Below, piece after piece: positions 1 through 15,500 of a stretch of DNA of 64,000 bases. The translations under genes and the position numbers were made by a program. The first letter of the stretch is position 1, and each line of letters begins with the position of its first letter. The notes under the pieces are model-generated. The model was not told where the DNA came from and did no database searches. It worked only from the letters and a program-made list of their open reading frames with translations. The DNA comes from Panonychus citri (Eukaryota > Arthropoda > Arachnida > Trombidiformes > Tetranychidae). The DNA lies in NCBI RefSeq assembly GCF_014898815.1, contig NW_026515415.1, positions 41,795 to 105,794 of the forward strand. The letters are read 5' to 3'.

Positions 1-3000
1 TGATAAGCTCATTGTAATTACTTTGCAGATTACAGTTTGATGCTAATGATTGTAAGCAACTGATGATTGCGGTTTTGATGAGGATGAAGATGAATTAAAA
101 GTGAGGCTTTTTTATTTTGTTTCAATTCACGAGAAAAATGTTGATTGGATTACATTCAAATCAAACATTAAGAGTGAAACCTTATGCTTGAGATGAATAA
201 TAAGCAATTTCTATCAGAAAATTATTTTCTCTCTTTAGAATGAATTCTCATCGTGTTTTTTTTGCCTCAGCATCACAATGGAAGATAATTTTGTTCCTTT
301 CAGGGAAAATTCTGAACATTGGTTTGTGTAATCAGGGAGTTGCAAAGAAATTCATATTCTATTAGATAAATGTTAACACTTATTTGTGAGAATAGTATCT
401 TTCTCCATTGACTTTTGTAGTTTTTTCTTTGGTTCAAACTCGATATAAAAGATGAATTTGATGCCTGGTTAACAAGAATAAAATCTTACAGCTGAAAATA
501 AAGGACGAAAGAAAAAGAGGATAAAATAGTTCTAGCTAAAGGTTTTATTATCATTAGACAAGAAAAGAGACAGAGGATGATGGAAATGATGATGAGGGTG
601 TACATGGTGGTGGTGATGATGATAGGGAAAGAGATGGATAAAAAAAGACCGTCATCTTTAGTAAATGTCAAAGAATTAGTTGATTGTTGGATAGTAAGAA
701 AAAAATTCTTCGTCTCTGCCAGAGAGAAGAAAAAAAAGTCAGAAAGAAAGAGAAGATGAAGGAATTGGTGAGTTTGATGAATGGGCTTAAGATGATTTCA
801 GCTCATTAGTAAGAGAGAAAGTAAGAAAGAGAGAAGGAGAGAAAGAGAGAGAGAGAGAGTTGCTTTTTTGCAATAAAAAAACGAATAAAGGAAAAAAGAG
901 AGATGAAAAAAGATGAAGATGAGAGATAAAGTATAGTCATGTTGGTGAATTATGGGGATAAAATCTTGGGAATGCTATTAGATTCTTAGAGAGAAAGTTG
1001 AGGAGAGTCGGTGAGAGAGTGAGTGAGAGAGAGAGAGATGATGGGAACGAAAGAGAAGGAAAAAAATCATGGATTGATTGATTCGATAAAAGCACTTATA
1101 TCAACCGGCTTGTGTGTGTGTTTCGTATAAGATATATTATTATGATCATCATTACAAGAGTTCAATATATTCAAGATGCTTTTGGAACCTGTGTGAATAT
1201 CTAATAGGGAATGATGATTGAAGATGATCATCAGTGGAATAGCATCAGAATAGAGGTAAACACATAGACACTGAAAAAGAAGGGAAAAAAGAAAAGGAAA
1301 AGAAAAAATTTTTTTATCCAAAGATGAGTAAGGATAAAGGCCAATCGTGGATTCGTCGTTCATCTTTCAAGAAGCAATTTCATAAGAACCGCCAGTTAGA
1401 TGTATCATCCATTATTCTTGTTCCAAATTTTTGCTTCCCTTCTCCTTCATCATCATCTGTCGATAAAACTCTCAACAGATTAGATGCTTTACCAATCCCA
1501 ATCAGCATTTTCTTTCTATGATAATCTTGATCTCTTTTTATTCTCTCACTCTAATCTTATTGTCTTTTCGTTTAGCATTTCTCTATCTCTTTAGAATCAT
1601 TATCATCTTTTATTTTTTGCATCATCATCAAAATCTTCCAGTTATTATCTTCAAATCTATTTAACTATTTTCAATCTTTGATAATTAACATTTGATTGCA
1701 GGAAATCATGATCACAATTGTATCAAATTCTGGTGACGTTTTTTTTTCTGTTTGCACCCACTATCTCATAATTGACAATCAATCACATTAATCATCCTTT
1801 TGTCTTAATGATGGATTGAAAATCACTGGTAACTTAAGATAAGATTAATTTGAAATTAATGCCTTGTTGTTGTGAAGAAATATTAGTAGAGAGAGAAGAG
1901 ATAATCTTCTCAAAGTGAAAGACGAAGCACTCACACCATGAATTCAGAGTTCCAAGAAGTTCTGAGAAAAGTAAACCAAATCTTAATGAGAAAATAAAAA
2001 GATTTAGATTACATTACAATTCTGAGGTTATCAGAGTTAAAGGATAGTCTAAAAACTAAAGATGCTGCATCATTGTTGATCTTTTACTGCATTATTATCT
2101 CATTAAGAGTGACCAATGGTCATCCTTGCTGACCAAGGCAAAAATAGCAAGAGCAAGTTGCCAAATTTACGCAATCTATGCTGTGATTTTAACAATTATT
2201 GTACATCAATACAAAAAATCCGATTAAATGAATTTTAATTATCAATACTGGAGTTGGATTATCAATTCAATAAGTTATTATATCCAGTAAGTGATAACAA
2301 TGTTGTAATTGAGTAGAGTCTCTCATTTTGTTACAAGTTTCAAATTTAATCCAAGGGATCATGATGAATTCATGAGTGTGTGTAAACAGTTAGTTGTCAC
2401 ATTCACCAAGCTGATCAAGTTGAAATGTTTGCACAATCATTGTTTGGTATAATATTCATCAACATGATGAAAGATTAAATCATGAACTTGAATTTAAATT
2501 AACTAGCAAGTTAATTAACAATTTTACTTGCCATGAAAGAGTCAGAGAGAGAGAGAGAGATGCAAATTTTTCATGGATCTGAATGCTAACAATTAAAGTC
2601 TCCCTCTCTCTTTCTCTCGCTTCTCCCACTCACTGACTTGAGTTAATTGTAAACAATTGATATTTTCCTTCAAGGATTGCATTTGAATGTGATGCTATCG
2701 ATGAAGAAAACATCAAGGTGAAGATGATGACAAAATAAAAGTATGAATATCAGAATAAAGTTTATTATAAGGTCTCCTAAAATGGATGTATACCATTGAT
2801 TGACAGTTATTCTGATTATTTACACAGGCAAAGGAATAATTTAATGTCAGAATATATGAAAAAGTTAGAAAATGAGTTATTTATCATCATCTTCTACTAT
2901 CTTGTTGTTGCATAATTTTTGCCTCCATGTGAATGTTTCCAAAAACAAAAACTCATCTCATGTGCTCATAGAGTTAAAGTTTTACTTCATTATGAACATG

Positions 3001-6000
3001 ATTGAGGTTCCAAAAAAATATCTGATAATATGCAAAATACATGGTATAGTTGAAGAGATAAAATTCATATAACCATAATGATATTTGACATTTTCATTGA
3101 ATCTGTAATTTAGATTCACCCTGTTCATTTTAGTTGATAAAGTAGCTGATCTGAGTGTAGAAATTTTCATCTAATGAACTTTTTCTTCCACCAGAATCTT
3201 CCAAATTCAAGCAGAATAATAATAATAAGTTAGTCAGATGAATCTCATGGTATTTAGTATAATATATCTGATATTTAGTGAAGATTTACTTGAAATATTC
3301 ACCATGAAAATCATGAGAAATTCAATGTCACTACAATGAAATCTTCATTCTGATTGCTGATGTATTGATCATAATATAAGCATATGCAAAGTCATCGCAA
3401 TTTCCAGTGGATGCTAAAAGTTTAGCAATTCATGTTAAAATGTTTGATGAACAGATTACAATCCATTTGCATTGGATTCCAAATTCAACCTCAAGTGTTT
3501 TATATTTTCATTTCCATGTACAAGTATTTATGGCTTGATAATATTCAGATAATATTATTGATATAATACTACTCAAGAATCAAGGTCTTTCTGGATGATT
3601 CTAACTCGATATCGATGAATGAAATCAAGGTAAAAAGATGAGCAGAGGAGGAAAGTTTATTTTGTTTTCTGATTCTTTCAGTTTTTCTCTAAACTCGTAA
3701 TGGAAAATTGTTCAATCTCAAAATACGGAAAAAAGAAAAACTGATCTGTGAGAAAAGGTTTTATTAGGTGATTCTGATTATGATGATCATTAACATGATA
3801 TGATTGTAGTAATAATATTTGCATAACAATTGAATAATTTGTGAGTGTTTTTTATTTCCACTGTATTGAAGGTGTTCACCTTTCAAAGGAGCTGAATTTT
3901 ATTCATTCAAATATATCACTTTCTTGTTGTATGCAATTTACAGAATGATCATGAATGTATAATGTTGATGAATTCATATGAAATTTGATTGTTTTTATTC
4001 TTGATGGTTGATTATTTGACCTTTTACGATTAAATCATGATTACTGATTGGGTGATTTTCCTTTCAATGTTGATGATGAAAATCATGTCCTTTGGGAATT
4101 TGAATCATCAATGAACTTTTTTCTCTCTCTCTCTTTCTTTCTTCATTTTCTTTGACCAGTGTTTATCTTTAACTATTATTTTTGTTGACAATAGCTCAAC
4201 ATTATTTTCTTCATGGTGATGAGCCAAATTCTGATGAGAAACCAAGTCCAATTTTGATTGTTGTCCATTCGATAGATTAACATCCAATCAAGATGAACTT
4301 CCATCAATCAAAGTGCAAACAAAAGGTGATGGAGGTGCATCAAAAACAGAACATTGAACAGAGTAAAAAAAGAGACCAAAAAGAATAATCAAAAATGAGA
4401 AGAGAGAGAGAAAAAAACTTGATAGAAATTTAGTGAATTATCAAACGAGGAGAATAAGAAAAATTCGCCAAAAAAAAGACAACCTGAATTCACTCGAGGG
4501 AATGATGATAGAAAAAAAAAATGCTAAGTTGGTCAGTCACCACACATACGAACAGATAATGTCCAGTATCATTAATGAGGTAAAGGGAAGACCATCACTG
4601 AGCGAAAAGTATTACAAAGGTATTGAAGGGCAAGGGAAAAGTGATTGAGTGGGAGAAGGAACAAAAAAGTTACCAGCATTGTTGCTATGATGGTGATGGT
4701 TATGAGGATGTGATGAGATGAGAATTGATGTTGATAAAGTTGCATGTTTGTAGATTACCTGAGAGTGTCAACAACAAATCTCATCAGAATACCTGTAATA
4801 ATATTCTGACGATGACACATAAAGATGAAAGAAAATAAGATGAGAAAAGTGATAGAATTTCCTATTTCAAGTTTTTCTATTACATCATCAAAACCCCCAG
4901 CAGAATTTGAGATTAGATTAACACACATATTCACACTTTCGGTGACAATAAAAAAAACGATGATGAGAAAATGATGAAGAGAAAAAAAGATGGAATTCTC
5001 TCTTTCTCTCTCACTTTCTTTTTCTTCTTCTTTTGAAATGTCCACTTTAAATTGTCATCTACATCTTGTTTGCATCTTTTTCGTTAATCAGACAATTCTA
5101 GTCAAGAAAATGGCTCAATTCTCACAGAATTCATCTCATGAGTAAAATTCAACTTTAGCTGAGCAGAGAAAACTTTTTACAAACAGAATTTCATTCTTAC
5201 TCTCTTGATTCCATGAATTGAATACATAATGTTAACGTTTCTGATGCTATTCTGTAAATGATGAGCATCGAAAAGTAAATAATATCAAAATTTCTAACTT
5301 ATTACAGAATAAAGTTCTTAAGGATGCTCGATTCTCCCTTGATTCCCTCAAAAGTAAACAAAGGAGAAAACACTAAACAATGTGATCTCTTTTCATGATA
5401 TAAACTCATGGAGGTGATGAAAAGACTATCAGAACTTTTCTTCAGAAAAAAGCATAAACAAGCTAAAGTGGTTTTTTCCTCATCTGATAAACTAATATAA
5501 TGAAATGATGCTGTTCTGAGTATTGTCAGAATCGATTGAAACTACAATATGGGAGAGAGACTGACATTAAACTTTGAGTAAATTTCGCTTGTGACGAAAT
5601 TTTTTTTATCGTTCTTCATGATTGTTTCCTAATGAAAAAGTGATTCAATTCTTTCTAGGAACTTTTTTTTACTGGGTATGCTGAGCAAATACATGTGAGC
5701 CCTTCAATCAAAATCAATGAGAAAATGAGAAAATGAGAAAAAATTAAGAAAAAAATAAATTGACTCATTTCAATCTCCAAGTAACTGAATTGGTCAAACT
5801 AGTGAACATTCAACAATTGAGATAATTTACTTTCGATACACTTTTACTTGAGCATCGATACTTTAAGAATAATATAATCGTTAGGTTACTCAACAACTGA
5901 ATTCAATATCATCCAATCAAATGAGATCGAAATGATGGAAATGCTATATTTTTTTCCTTCTCTCTCTCTCACTCTTTCTCTCTCGAAACAACAACAAAAA

Positions 6001-8564
6001 AGTTACGACTCTCATAAGAGCTATTAAAGCAAATATCGTATCATTAGATTGTAGTTTTTTTCTCCCTGTTATCATCATGTTTCCTCATTATTATTATCAT
6101 GAGCATCATCAAGAACATCAAGAACATCAATATCATCATTAGCTTTATCAGTTTCATCAGAATTATTTCATTTGACAGAATTTCTCTCTCCTTATCATCA
6201 TAGATTCAATCTAATCTCGGACAGTGAGATTCATTGAAAATGATTACACTGATTGCAATTTATCATCATTATATTTCTAGGGAAATATATATAATACTTG
6301 TGGATAATTGTATTTACTATTTATCAATCGTTAGTAATTGTTAAATCTCACACTGCTTATCATTAGATTATTAGGATGATCGTGATAGTTATCGAATGAG
6401 TTTTGAGAAAAGTTGATTCAATCACAATTTACTTTTACCAATAGAATCAAATTATTCTTTTATCAAGTTCGTTATTGAAGCGATTCACATTTCTTATATT
6501 TAGATTTTCCGATCCGCTTTTCTTTTGTTTGATTTGTTGATGATCATAAAGTTAATTCCAATTCCGATAATATTAATACAAATATTATTAGGATCAGGGA
6601 AAAAGTTTTCTTCTACTCCTCATCATTTTTGTCTTGCAAGTCTTGAGTTTTCAAAAAGTTATCTGATTAGTTGAGGATGAAAATTTCCCCTGATTTAACT
6701 GATAGTTTGTTAGCATCATAATCATTATTGTTTTCTCAGAAATGAAAATAGCCATTGGCTATTGGTTTTATTTTGAAGGTTAGATAAACAATGAAACATC
6801 ATCATCATCATGGTAAGGAAAGAAAAAATTGAAACTGAAGCTCAGATGAATGGAAAATAATAATGAAAAAGTTTAACTTATCCTTCATCATCATGATGGG
6901 AATGATAAGCATGATTGGAACAATAATATTTTACTGAACTTTTATATACAATAAAAGTGAAAAAAAAACAAGAAAAATTTGCAATATCATCAATAGAATA
7001 TTGAAAGAGAAAAATAAAAAACTTTTTCTTCTCGGTGAGTTACCAAAAATTCTGATAGTTATTTCACAATCATGTGAATTGGAACTTTCTCGTCCTCTCT
7101 CTCTCTCTTCTTCTCTCTTTCTTTCTTTTCATCTTGAAAAGTCACTGATTGATGATCAGATTGAAATCAGTCCAGTTTTCAATGGTTTCAATTTTCACCC
7201 AAACTTTTATTTTATCCATGGTACTTATCGAGATTGATGAATAGTAATTCATCATTGACCGGTTTACCAACATTATCTGGTATCCTAACCCAGGGTGGAG
7301 GTTGAAAGCTGATTAAATCAATGGATATAAACTCATAACGTATTCAGAGATCACCTTTAATAACGAGATGAACAGTAAAACATATGAATCAACCAAAGAG
7401 CCAAAATATTTTATGAGGAAAAAAATTACACATCACAACTCATTTCATTTTTTTTACATAAGAAAAAAAAACTTTATCTTGATAATTTGATAATATTTCA
7501 TTTTCTCCAAGCTAATATGGTGATAAACTTGATGAACGAAATTAACATTGTCGTAATCAAAATGCTTTCAACTCAGAATTTGACCAGATATACATTTAAG
7601 TGTTTATTGAATCACCTGTTTTTCCTGAATCATTGAAAAGATGTCTCAATTTTCGTAAGGCAATTAATGGCTCAATAGGAAAATGAATCACTTGCAGAAT
7701 TTATCTAGCTAACATTTCACTCAATCTTCCTCTACCCATACCTTATCTTTTATCTTCCACCCACAAGAGAATACAATTTACTTTTAATTACTTACGATAC
7801 ATTTTCATCTATTAACATTATCTTCCAGTTTCTTTATCCTCATCAGCTCTCAAACGAAACCAATTCTATAAGTTATCAGTAGATATTATTATTGTTATAA
7901 TAGATTAGTTGAAATAATATACATGGATAATCTGTTTTCTTACCTCAATGAACTTTCATCTTCTTGTCTTCATCTTTTGTTACGCTCGGACTCATCTCGA
8001 CCCATTTAGCTTTTTCCTCTTCCATTCAGCAATAATATTTCGAATCACACTTTCTATCTCATTCATACGTTCTTCTTTATCTTTTCTAATGGAAAACATT
8101 TCCTTATTCTTCAGAGCTTACCAAAGTTCGAGGTGATCTTAAACTCTCTATTTGTATATCTCCTTTTCTATTCGCCCTTTGACTTGTAGGTTTTTCCATT
8201 TGTAAGAGTGTGAATTGGTAGGAACACTCAATTACCGAAATCTTTAAAGTGGGGCCAATCTCAAATCACAACACAAATGAGCAATTAACGATTAATTAAT
8301 GAAGATTAAATTTAATGTAGAGCAATACACAATAAGAACAAAGTAGCTTAAAGTATAAATATATTATATTAATTGAAGAGATTTAGTTTAACAACAATGA
8401 AAATCAACTGGTTCACATAACTGACTGTCTTGTCTTAAACAAGCTTGTATTTTATACCCTTTTGATTAAGGTGACATTTAATCAACCTTTGATTTTGTTG
8501 GTTGTTGATGATGATGTGAACTTAGGGGTGAGAGCAGCTTACCTTCCCTTACACATTAACAAAA
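1..8564. other. gene-poor AT-rich region
   Basis: I see no coding region I can support in this stretch. Open frames are short, low-complexity or hydrophobic and do not resemble known proteins. The DNA is dominated by A/T runs, scattered ATC/GAT triplets, and short GA or CT tracts (around 840, 1020, 2545, 4125 and 5960). It could be intergenic DNA or a long intron; the sequence alone does not decide. Confidence 0.6.
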
Positions 8565-8761
8565 TACAGCCAAATGAAATGAGTATGAGGGTAATTTTAT
8601 ATCATTTGCGCATCGAAAGCGATAAGAAAATCTTATCAATTTGAATGTACGTAAACGTGTTTGAACGTAAATTTGAATGTCTTGATTATCTAACTGTCGT
8701 TATCACCTTTGCTGCACGAATGATAAAAAAATTACCTTCAAACTCATTTCGTTTGGCTGTA
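8565..8761. repeat. imperfect inverted repeat, about 200 bp
   Basis: Two arms of about 65 bp face each other (about 8565-8629 and 8698-8761). The best-conserved part is TACAGCCAAAYGAAATGAGT on the left, whose reverse complement is on the right, followed by a GGTAATTTT block in both arms. The loop of about 70 bp contains two copies of a TTTGAAYGTA-like motif. It looks like a small MITE or hairpin relic; no clear target duplication is seen. Confidence 0.6.
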
Positions 8762-9419
8762 TAAAAGTAAAGTTCAATGTTTCCATCAAAATTTTTGAGA
8801 GTGTATATTGACTTCGGAACTGCTTCTTCGTCAGTATGACAGTTGATTAGTTTCAATTTCTATTAATAGGTTAAACTGTCCGTTTAACTGTATTCGTTAT
8901 TTTATCAGAGAAACAGAATGAATGATTTCTTTTCATTTAATTTATTTCATTCAACTCTTTGATTCCTAGTCCTTGTTATTTACTTATTTTCTGATTGTAG
9001 ATTATTTAATTCCTATCCCATATCAATCAAATCACAATAACATGAAAGAGAGAGAGAGAAAAGTTCATTCTGATCAATTTGAAATCCATATTAGAATAGA
9101 TTTTAAATTATCATTGCAAACACCATGGATAAAGAGATCTATCTTCTTGCCACTTGAGTTTGTACAAAACTATCGAGGAAGAAAAGTTCTGAAAAAAAGT
9201 TTAGTTAAGAAAATTGAAATGCATCGAAAATGAATAAGATCGATAATTTTCTGATAACATTAATAGTTCGATAATTTAAAATTCTATTGATTCTGTTTAT
9301 CGTTGAATGTTGAGTGATGATCTTGGAAGATATTTTATCAATAGTGAGAAGCTTTTTTTTCTATTATCATCTAAATTCTTCTTGTTCAAGACAAGAGAGT
9401 AAAAGAAAATAGAGATAAA

Positions 9420-9421
<2 letters not shown>

Positions 9422-9489
<68 letters not shown>
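9422..9489. repeat. (GA)n microsatellite
   Basis: About 34 uninterrupted GA units, the longest pure dinucleotide array in the window. Opposite-strand frames over it encode only alternating serine-leucine. Confidence 0.97.
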
Positions 9490-9490
<1 letters not shown>

Positions 9491-10671
9491 AGATGCCTAT
9501 GATGATAGTAAAGAAGAAGAAGAATGATTATGCACAGAAAGAAAATTGGAGAAGAAAAAAAAAGTTCTATTAGAAAATTTAGTTTAGATGGAAAAGGAAT
9601 AAAATGTGTTAGAAAGAGGATAAAGATTAGGAAGATAAAGAAGATACTCAAATAACCATTATCCAGACAAGTCCAGCAGAAAATTTGTTTTTCTCAACCC
9701 ATTGACAATCGATTAAATTCTGATCTGTTACTGAACAAAATAGAGAGAGAAAGAGAAAAAGAAAAAGTTCTAGTGAGTTGATAGATATTCAAATGTATTC
9801 AGAATAAAAGTAACTGGAGACACATAGAAAAAAAGAGATACAAATGAATGATAAAAAGGAGAAATAAAAATTAGATGAAAATACTCTGGTGGTTTTGTCA
9901 ATTATCGTTCATTCAAATGTCCAGAGAATTTTCATTTTCACTTATTCTGTCCAATAATAAGCTCAAATAGACTCTCATCTAATCAAGTAAAACTCAAAGG
10001 AATTCAATTCCCATGAAAAGGTTATCACAACAATTAATAGAAACAATTTACCAAATGAATTGGACATTTTAAAGTATCGATACAAGTTTCAATTAACATT
10101 TTCTATTCATTGTTATAACTTCACTTTGAAGCTGATCTTTGGACAAATATTGATTGATCCATGAAAATTGACCATCACCATGCATGAATATTACATAAGA
10201 AGTGATAATGGATTAATTTTGAAAATTCATCTTATTATTTTATCTTATTAATCCAATCGATCAGATTTGATTATATTGTCATGGAAATTAGTTTTCATTG
10301 GTAACTCCAAAAATCACTCCCACTTCAAGTTGGTCAGCAAAGTAATCATCTCTCCTCCTCTTCCTACTCCACCACCTCCTCTTGTATCAATTGGAGATCA
10401 CATAATCAATCTACCGGCTTTTTTCAACTTTCATCACTTCATGTGACCCTCTCTCTCTCTCTTCCTACTTCTCTCTCGGTGTGTCATGAATCAATGATGA
10501 AATTGAATGAATGATATCGTATAAATGATTTGCATTCCAAATTTTTCGATTCCTTCTCTTCCCAATTTCATTAAGCATTCTAAGTGCAAACGATGAGAAT
10601 TTTATTCGTTTTTTTTATTCCACTCACCCCACCCTCTCTTCCATAGATCATCCCATTTCTTTTTCTTTCCT

Positions 10672-10697
10672 ATCATCATCATCATCATCATCATCAT
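10672..10697. repeat. (ATC)n microsatellite
   Basis: About nine perfect ATC units inside a pyrimidine-rich stretch. It is the cleanest example of the ATC/GAT triplets sprinkled over the window. Confidence 0.95.
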
Positions 10698-11704
10698 TTT
10701 CTGGTCTTCTCTCATTCTCACTTGTACCTTTTTTTCACCATAACAAAATCAATAATTCATTTCATTCAATCCAAATCTATTGCATGAAATTTTCATAGAA
10801 ACATTTGAGTCTCCATGTAATACAGTCAGAATCATCGTTTCAGTTCATATTAATGATGTAGTTTCTTGTTCATTGTATTTTTTTTAATAACTCACAAAGT
10901 ATTTATTTCGAGTTGATTTTTTTCTCTTCTTGTTTTTCTGTCTGCTTCATGATGATCTGAATGGCTCCAAATAGACCAATCTAAATGATGGTGCATGTTG
11001 TCTATCTGTTTGTATCTAAATTTCACTCAATTGGGTGAATTGGATAAATTAATGAACTTTTCCTTTTCCTCTCTGGCTCTTTTCCTCCTTGGGTGTTCAC
11101 ATTAACACAGAGACTGATATATTCATGATAATTGTTTTCAATTTAATTGGATAACCAATTCTAGAAAATCATTAGAACTCAAGTTGTGATCACACATTCA
11201 GATAATGACGATAATGATTCTGAATTCAAGCTGAACTTTTTTTCCTCTCTCCTTCTCTCTGTATCTCTTCAAATTCACCCATAATGATGATGATGTTAAT
11301 GATGAAAATAAAAACATTGTATCTATCGCACTGAGTGTATATTGAATTATATATCAAGTAACATAATAATAATGAGATAATATAATATAAATAAAAAAAC
11401 AAATTAGCAAGGGTCACTTGAGATGTACATTGTCATTGGGATGAAGATGAGGAAATAGCAACATTGAATTGATTTATGTATTATTAGTGTCTATTAGGAT
11501 GATGAGGATGATAAAAAAGAGGAAGAAATTTGTGTGATAGAAAGAGAAATAGACAGAGAAAGAGATGAGAGGATCATCATTGAGGTGTGATAAATAATTA
11601 TTTAGCCAATTTTTATTCAAGTTAATTTGATTTAAGCTTAAGAGTTGGATGAGGAAGATAATCATGAAAGGACATGGAAGTGAATTCAGTAATTCATGAT
11701 AATG

Positions 11705-11732
11705 CTCTCTCTCTCTCTCTCTCTCTCTCTCT
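11705..11732. repeat. (CT)n microsatellite
   Basis: About 14 CT units, ending in CTTCATT. Confidence 0.95.
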
Positions 11733-12446
11733 TCATTATCTTGCTTGTTCTTGTTGGTGTGATGATGATAATGCTGAAGATGGACAAGCTTGTTGAGTTT
11801 CAGTAAACATAATTAGGCTTGAGCTCTGAAAAACTTACTAATCAACCTCCTTAGAGATTTACATTGCCTAATTAAGCTAATGTTTAAAAATGATGCGGAT
11901 GATGATTTGGAAAGTAAGAGTCTAGAGGATAATAATGAGGATGATGAGACTTTCATATTCTAATAATAATCAGCACCAGGGAGGAAAATTTCATTTTCCA
12001 CCAACGATAATGTTTACCTTTGATTCACCCAAAATGAAACACTTTGAATTATTTGTAAGACTTTTTTTCCCAATGTGAACCAATACAAATTTTGTAAACA
12101 TAAAGTCACTTGTCAATCTCATTATCTGATCACCAATTAATATTAATCATTTGCAATTAACTTTATTGCCTTTCCATTAATTATGCAAGTTTATCTGAAG
12201 TAAAAAACGTAAACGGCAGCAATTAAAATTTGATTATGATTAAGTTTGCATTTGAAATGTTTCACTTTCATTATCAATTGAAGTCAATCACTTTTAATCA
12301 CAATCAAGTTAAATTTTCATCCAAAAACAGTTAACCATTTAATGTTTCAATCATTAACAGTTGAATTACTTTCAGATAATTAAAAGTAATCACAATTTTT
12401 ACTCCAATAGTAATAATAACTTTCAATTTCTCGAGTAAACTTATTA

Positions 12447-12447
12447 A

Positions 12448-12533
<86 letters not shown>
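12447..12533. repeat. (TC)n compound microsatellite
   Basis: About 87 bp of TC repeats with a few single-base interruptions (TTTC, TTCT, CTAT, TCGC near the end). Confidence 0.95.
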
Positions 12534-15500
12534 GCTGATTAAATTTTCATCTTCTCACCATTAATATTAAATTCAGATTGATTATAATTGGTTAATTAAT
12601 TTAATCATAACTTTTTCTCAAGTTAAATCATTTCCCGAAATGGTGATCAATTTTATGACTGGATAAGGATGGAAAGTGCATTTTGTAATCATCATGAAGA
12701 TGAAAACTCAGTTGGATGAATGAACTTTTTTTCCCTTTCATCTTTCAATCCAATTTGATTACATGAAAAATATAATATTCTTGTAAATATCATTAAACAT
12801 TGTAATCTAATCCTTTTAATTATTTAGTTGAATGTATATTTTTAATTAGTTAGAGAAAAACTAAATATTATCATCAGATGATTATTGTTAGATAATTTTA
12901 ATTAATTGTATTAATTGAACTTTTTTTCTATTCTTCTTTATGAATTTCAATTAATTTACTTTTCCAATGGATTTAATAATAAACATAGATAATTAGATTC
13001 AGACATATTAATATTATCAATGGTGAGAGAAAGATTTTTGGTTAAACTTGAAATATTAATAATTACCAACCATTGAGTAGCAATTTAAGTAATATATTTA
13101 AGTTTAAACAACTAATTAAATTGCAAACAATTAGCTTATTATTATTATCATATTATTGTTAATTGTTGTATTACTTTTTTTTGGGTTTCCCTAAGGTTGT
13201 TACCTTGATTATGATAATAAAATTTGTTGGTGATAAATTACAGTTTAAATTATCTCAAGCAAATCAAAGTTAATCACAATGCTGATCACACTGAATATTT
13301 ATCATTTAGCTAAATTGAGAGACAGAATTAACTTTAATTATAATAATCAACAAGGTAGTAAAAAATAAGAAGAAAAAAAGTTATGATAAGTATTAAGCTT
13401 AATTGTTACGTTCAATTGTAACTGTATCATTATAATGATTGGACTGAAAAAAAGGGAAGTGATTAAAAGCTAATCAATTTGTGTGTGTGCTAAGGTTAAA
13501 TTGTTAACAATTAAAAATAAATGATTTGAAACTTGTTAATTATGTACAAATGAAGTTGATCTAAATCACGCAATGGTAATTTAATCACATAATGTATTCA
13601 ATAAACAGCAATCAAATAGTCAATTGATTGTCAAACTTTTTCGCCGAAAATTTTCTCAATGAGACTTTACCTCTCCCTCTCCCTTGGTGTAAGATGATGT
13701 AGTGATAATGATGAGGGATGAAGATGATTATGGAGGATGTGTCAAGGTACATGACCATGATTTTAATTATGAGAGCGGTGATTAAATAGACTAAATTTTA
13801 CAATTCAAATGCAAAAAAGCAATTTCAAAATAGGCCTTTTTATTTCTCGTTATTTTTTGTCTAATACATTCAATTTCATGTTACCTCAAGCACAAATGCA
13901 TACAAATTATCATCACTCGACTCATTATCATCATGATTATTAGCTTATTGTTTTTTTTCTTAACAAGCTCGGTTTGGTTTGCATTGTTTATCATTATTAT
14001 CATGATAATTGTATAACAATGAGCATCTACCACCACCATCACTACCACCTCCATCATAATCAGTTGTGTAAAAGCCTATGATTTGACAGTCAAACCAAGC
14101 GGAGTTTCAATTCAATTTGATTCAGTTTTTATGTTTTCCTTGTCAACTCACAAGCAAAGATAAACACACACACATTGTAGTGAATAAATATAATGATAGA
14201 CAAGTTGATGTAAAAAAATTAACGATAATAAATTAATTGTTTAAACTTTTCATCTCTCACTTGTAAATACCTATTTAGGCTAATTTCGAATCAGCTTTTG
14301 AAATTAAGAAATTGATTTTTAAACAATTGCACGACTACACATAACAATAGCAATTGTCATGCAACAATTGTCCTCGTATTAGTTATAACAATAAAATAGA
14401 TGTAATAATATTTAAAAAGCAGTTTATGGTTTCAAATACTTTATTCAAGTAATTCATAGAACATGAAAAATGTATGAATTTTATACACACATTGACGAGA
14501 TAATAACTATTATCAAGGATAATCACGTTGACCTGGTATGATATTTGGTTTCCATCATCACCTTGCTAGAGACTATGAATTAGCATCAACATTATAATAT
14601 TAATAGTTACCACTTTGATTATTTGAAAATATTCAAATTAAACTTTTATTTACTCAGTGAATTGTTCACATTGAAAAAAGTTTTTAACGTAAGACCAACG
14701 CCATCTATTAGCAACCATACCGACGATGACAAGTTATTAATCTTACATCATATTATCAATCTATTTCAAATTCTGATTATTCAATAAAAAACAATATAAT
14801 CCCCATCATTTATCATAATAGTGATATTATAATCTTGTCTCTAATAGATTATCATTAAAAGAGAAAAAGATATCCAGATAGAAAATAACTCATTAGTCTT
14901 ACATGTTTTCTCAAGATGATGCTGGTGATGATCAATCTAATGAAGATAAATATTATCATCTGAATATATATATACACTTTTTTGTGTTATTTCTTCTACA
15001 TCATTAATAGAAAGTCATCATCATCAATTGGTTCCGATAGTATAAGCAAATTTACTTGCATCTAATGACCTTCAACTGACCTTATTTATGGAGCATTTAG
15101 GTGATCATTTCTTGTTTATCTTCATCTCAGCTTGAGTATTGGCCTTTTGATTCCTTAGCATCATTACACTCAGACTAAAATCTTATTATATAAAGCATTG
15201 AGATCATCATCATCAGAAAAATCTCTTGGGACAATTACTAACCAATTCGACTTCCTTATTCATTTTGCCTTGTTCATTATTATCATGAAATTATCACTTC
15301 TTAAACATCGTATATTATACTAATAATAACTTTTACAATAATATGATTTTCTTGTCCACGGTCATTGAAATTATGAAAATAATAAAGTCACCGAAGATCT
15401 TATTCTAACACCCTGACCTGACTAGTGAGCATAAACAATTAAAGATTATGATTTAGTTGTAAATTCAAATAATCTTCCTGGTCTACCAAAGACTCGTCTT

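Noticed and set aside
4433..4648. 71-codon Lys/Arg-rich frame
   Set aside because: Starts with GTG in a purine-rich stretch, has no recognisable motif, and no splice partner was found.
9297..9651. Minus-strand frames encoding long serine-leucine runs
   Set aside because: They are translations of the (GA)n array and have no other content.
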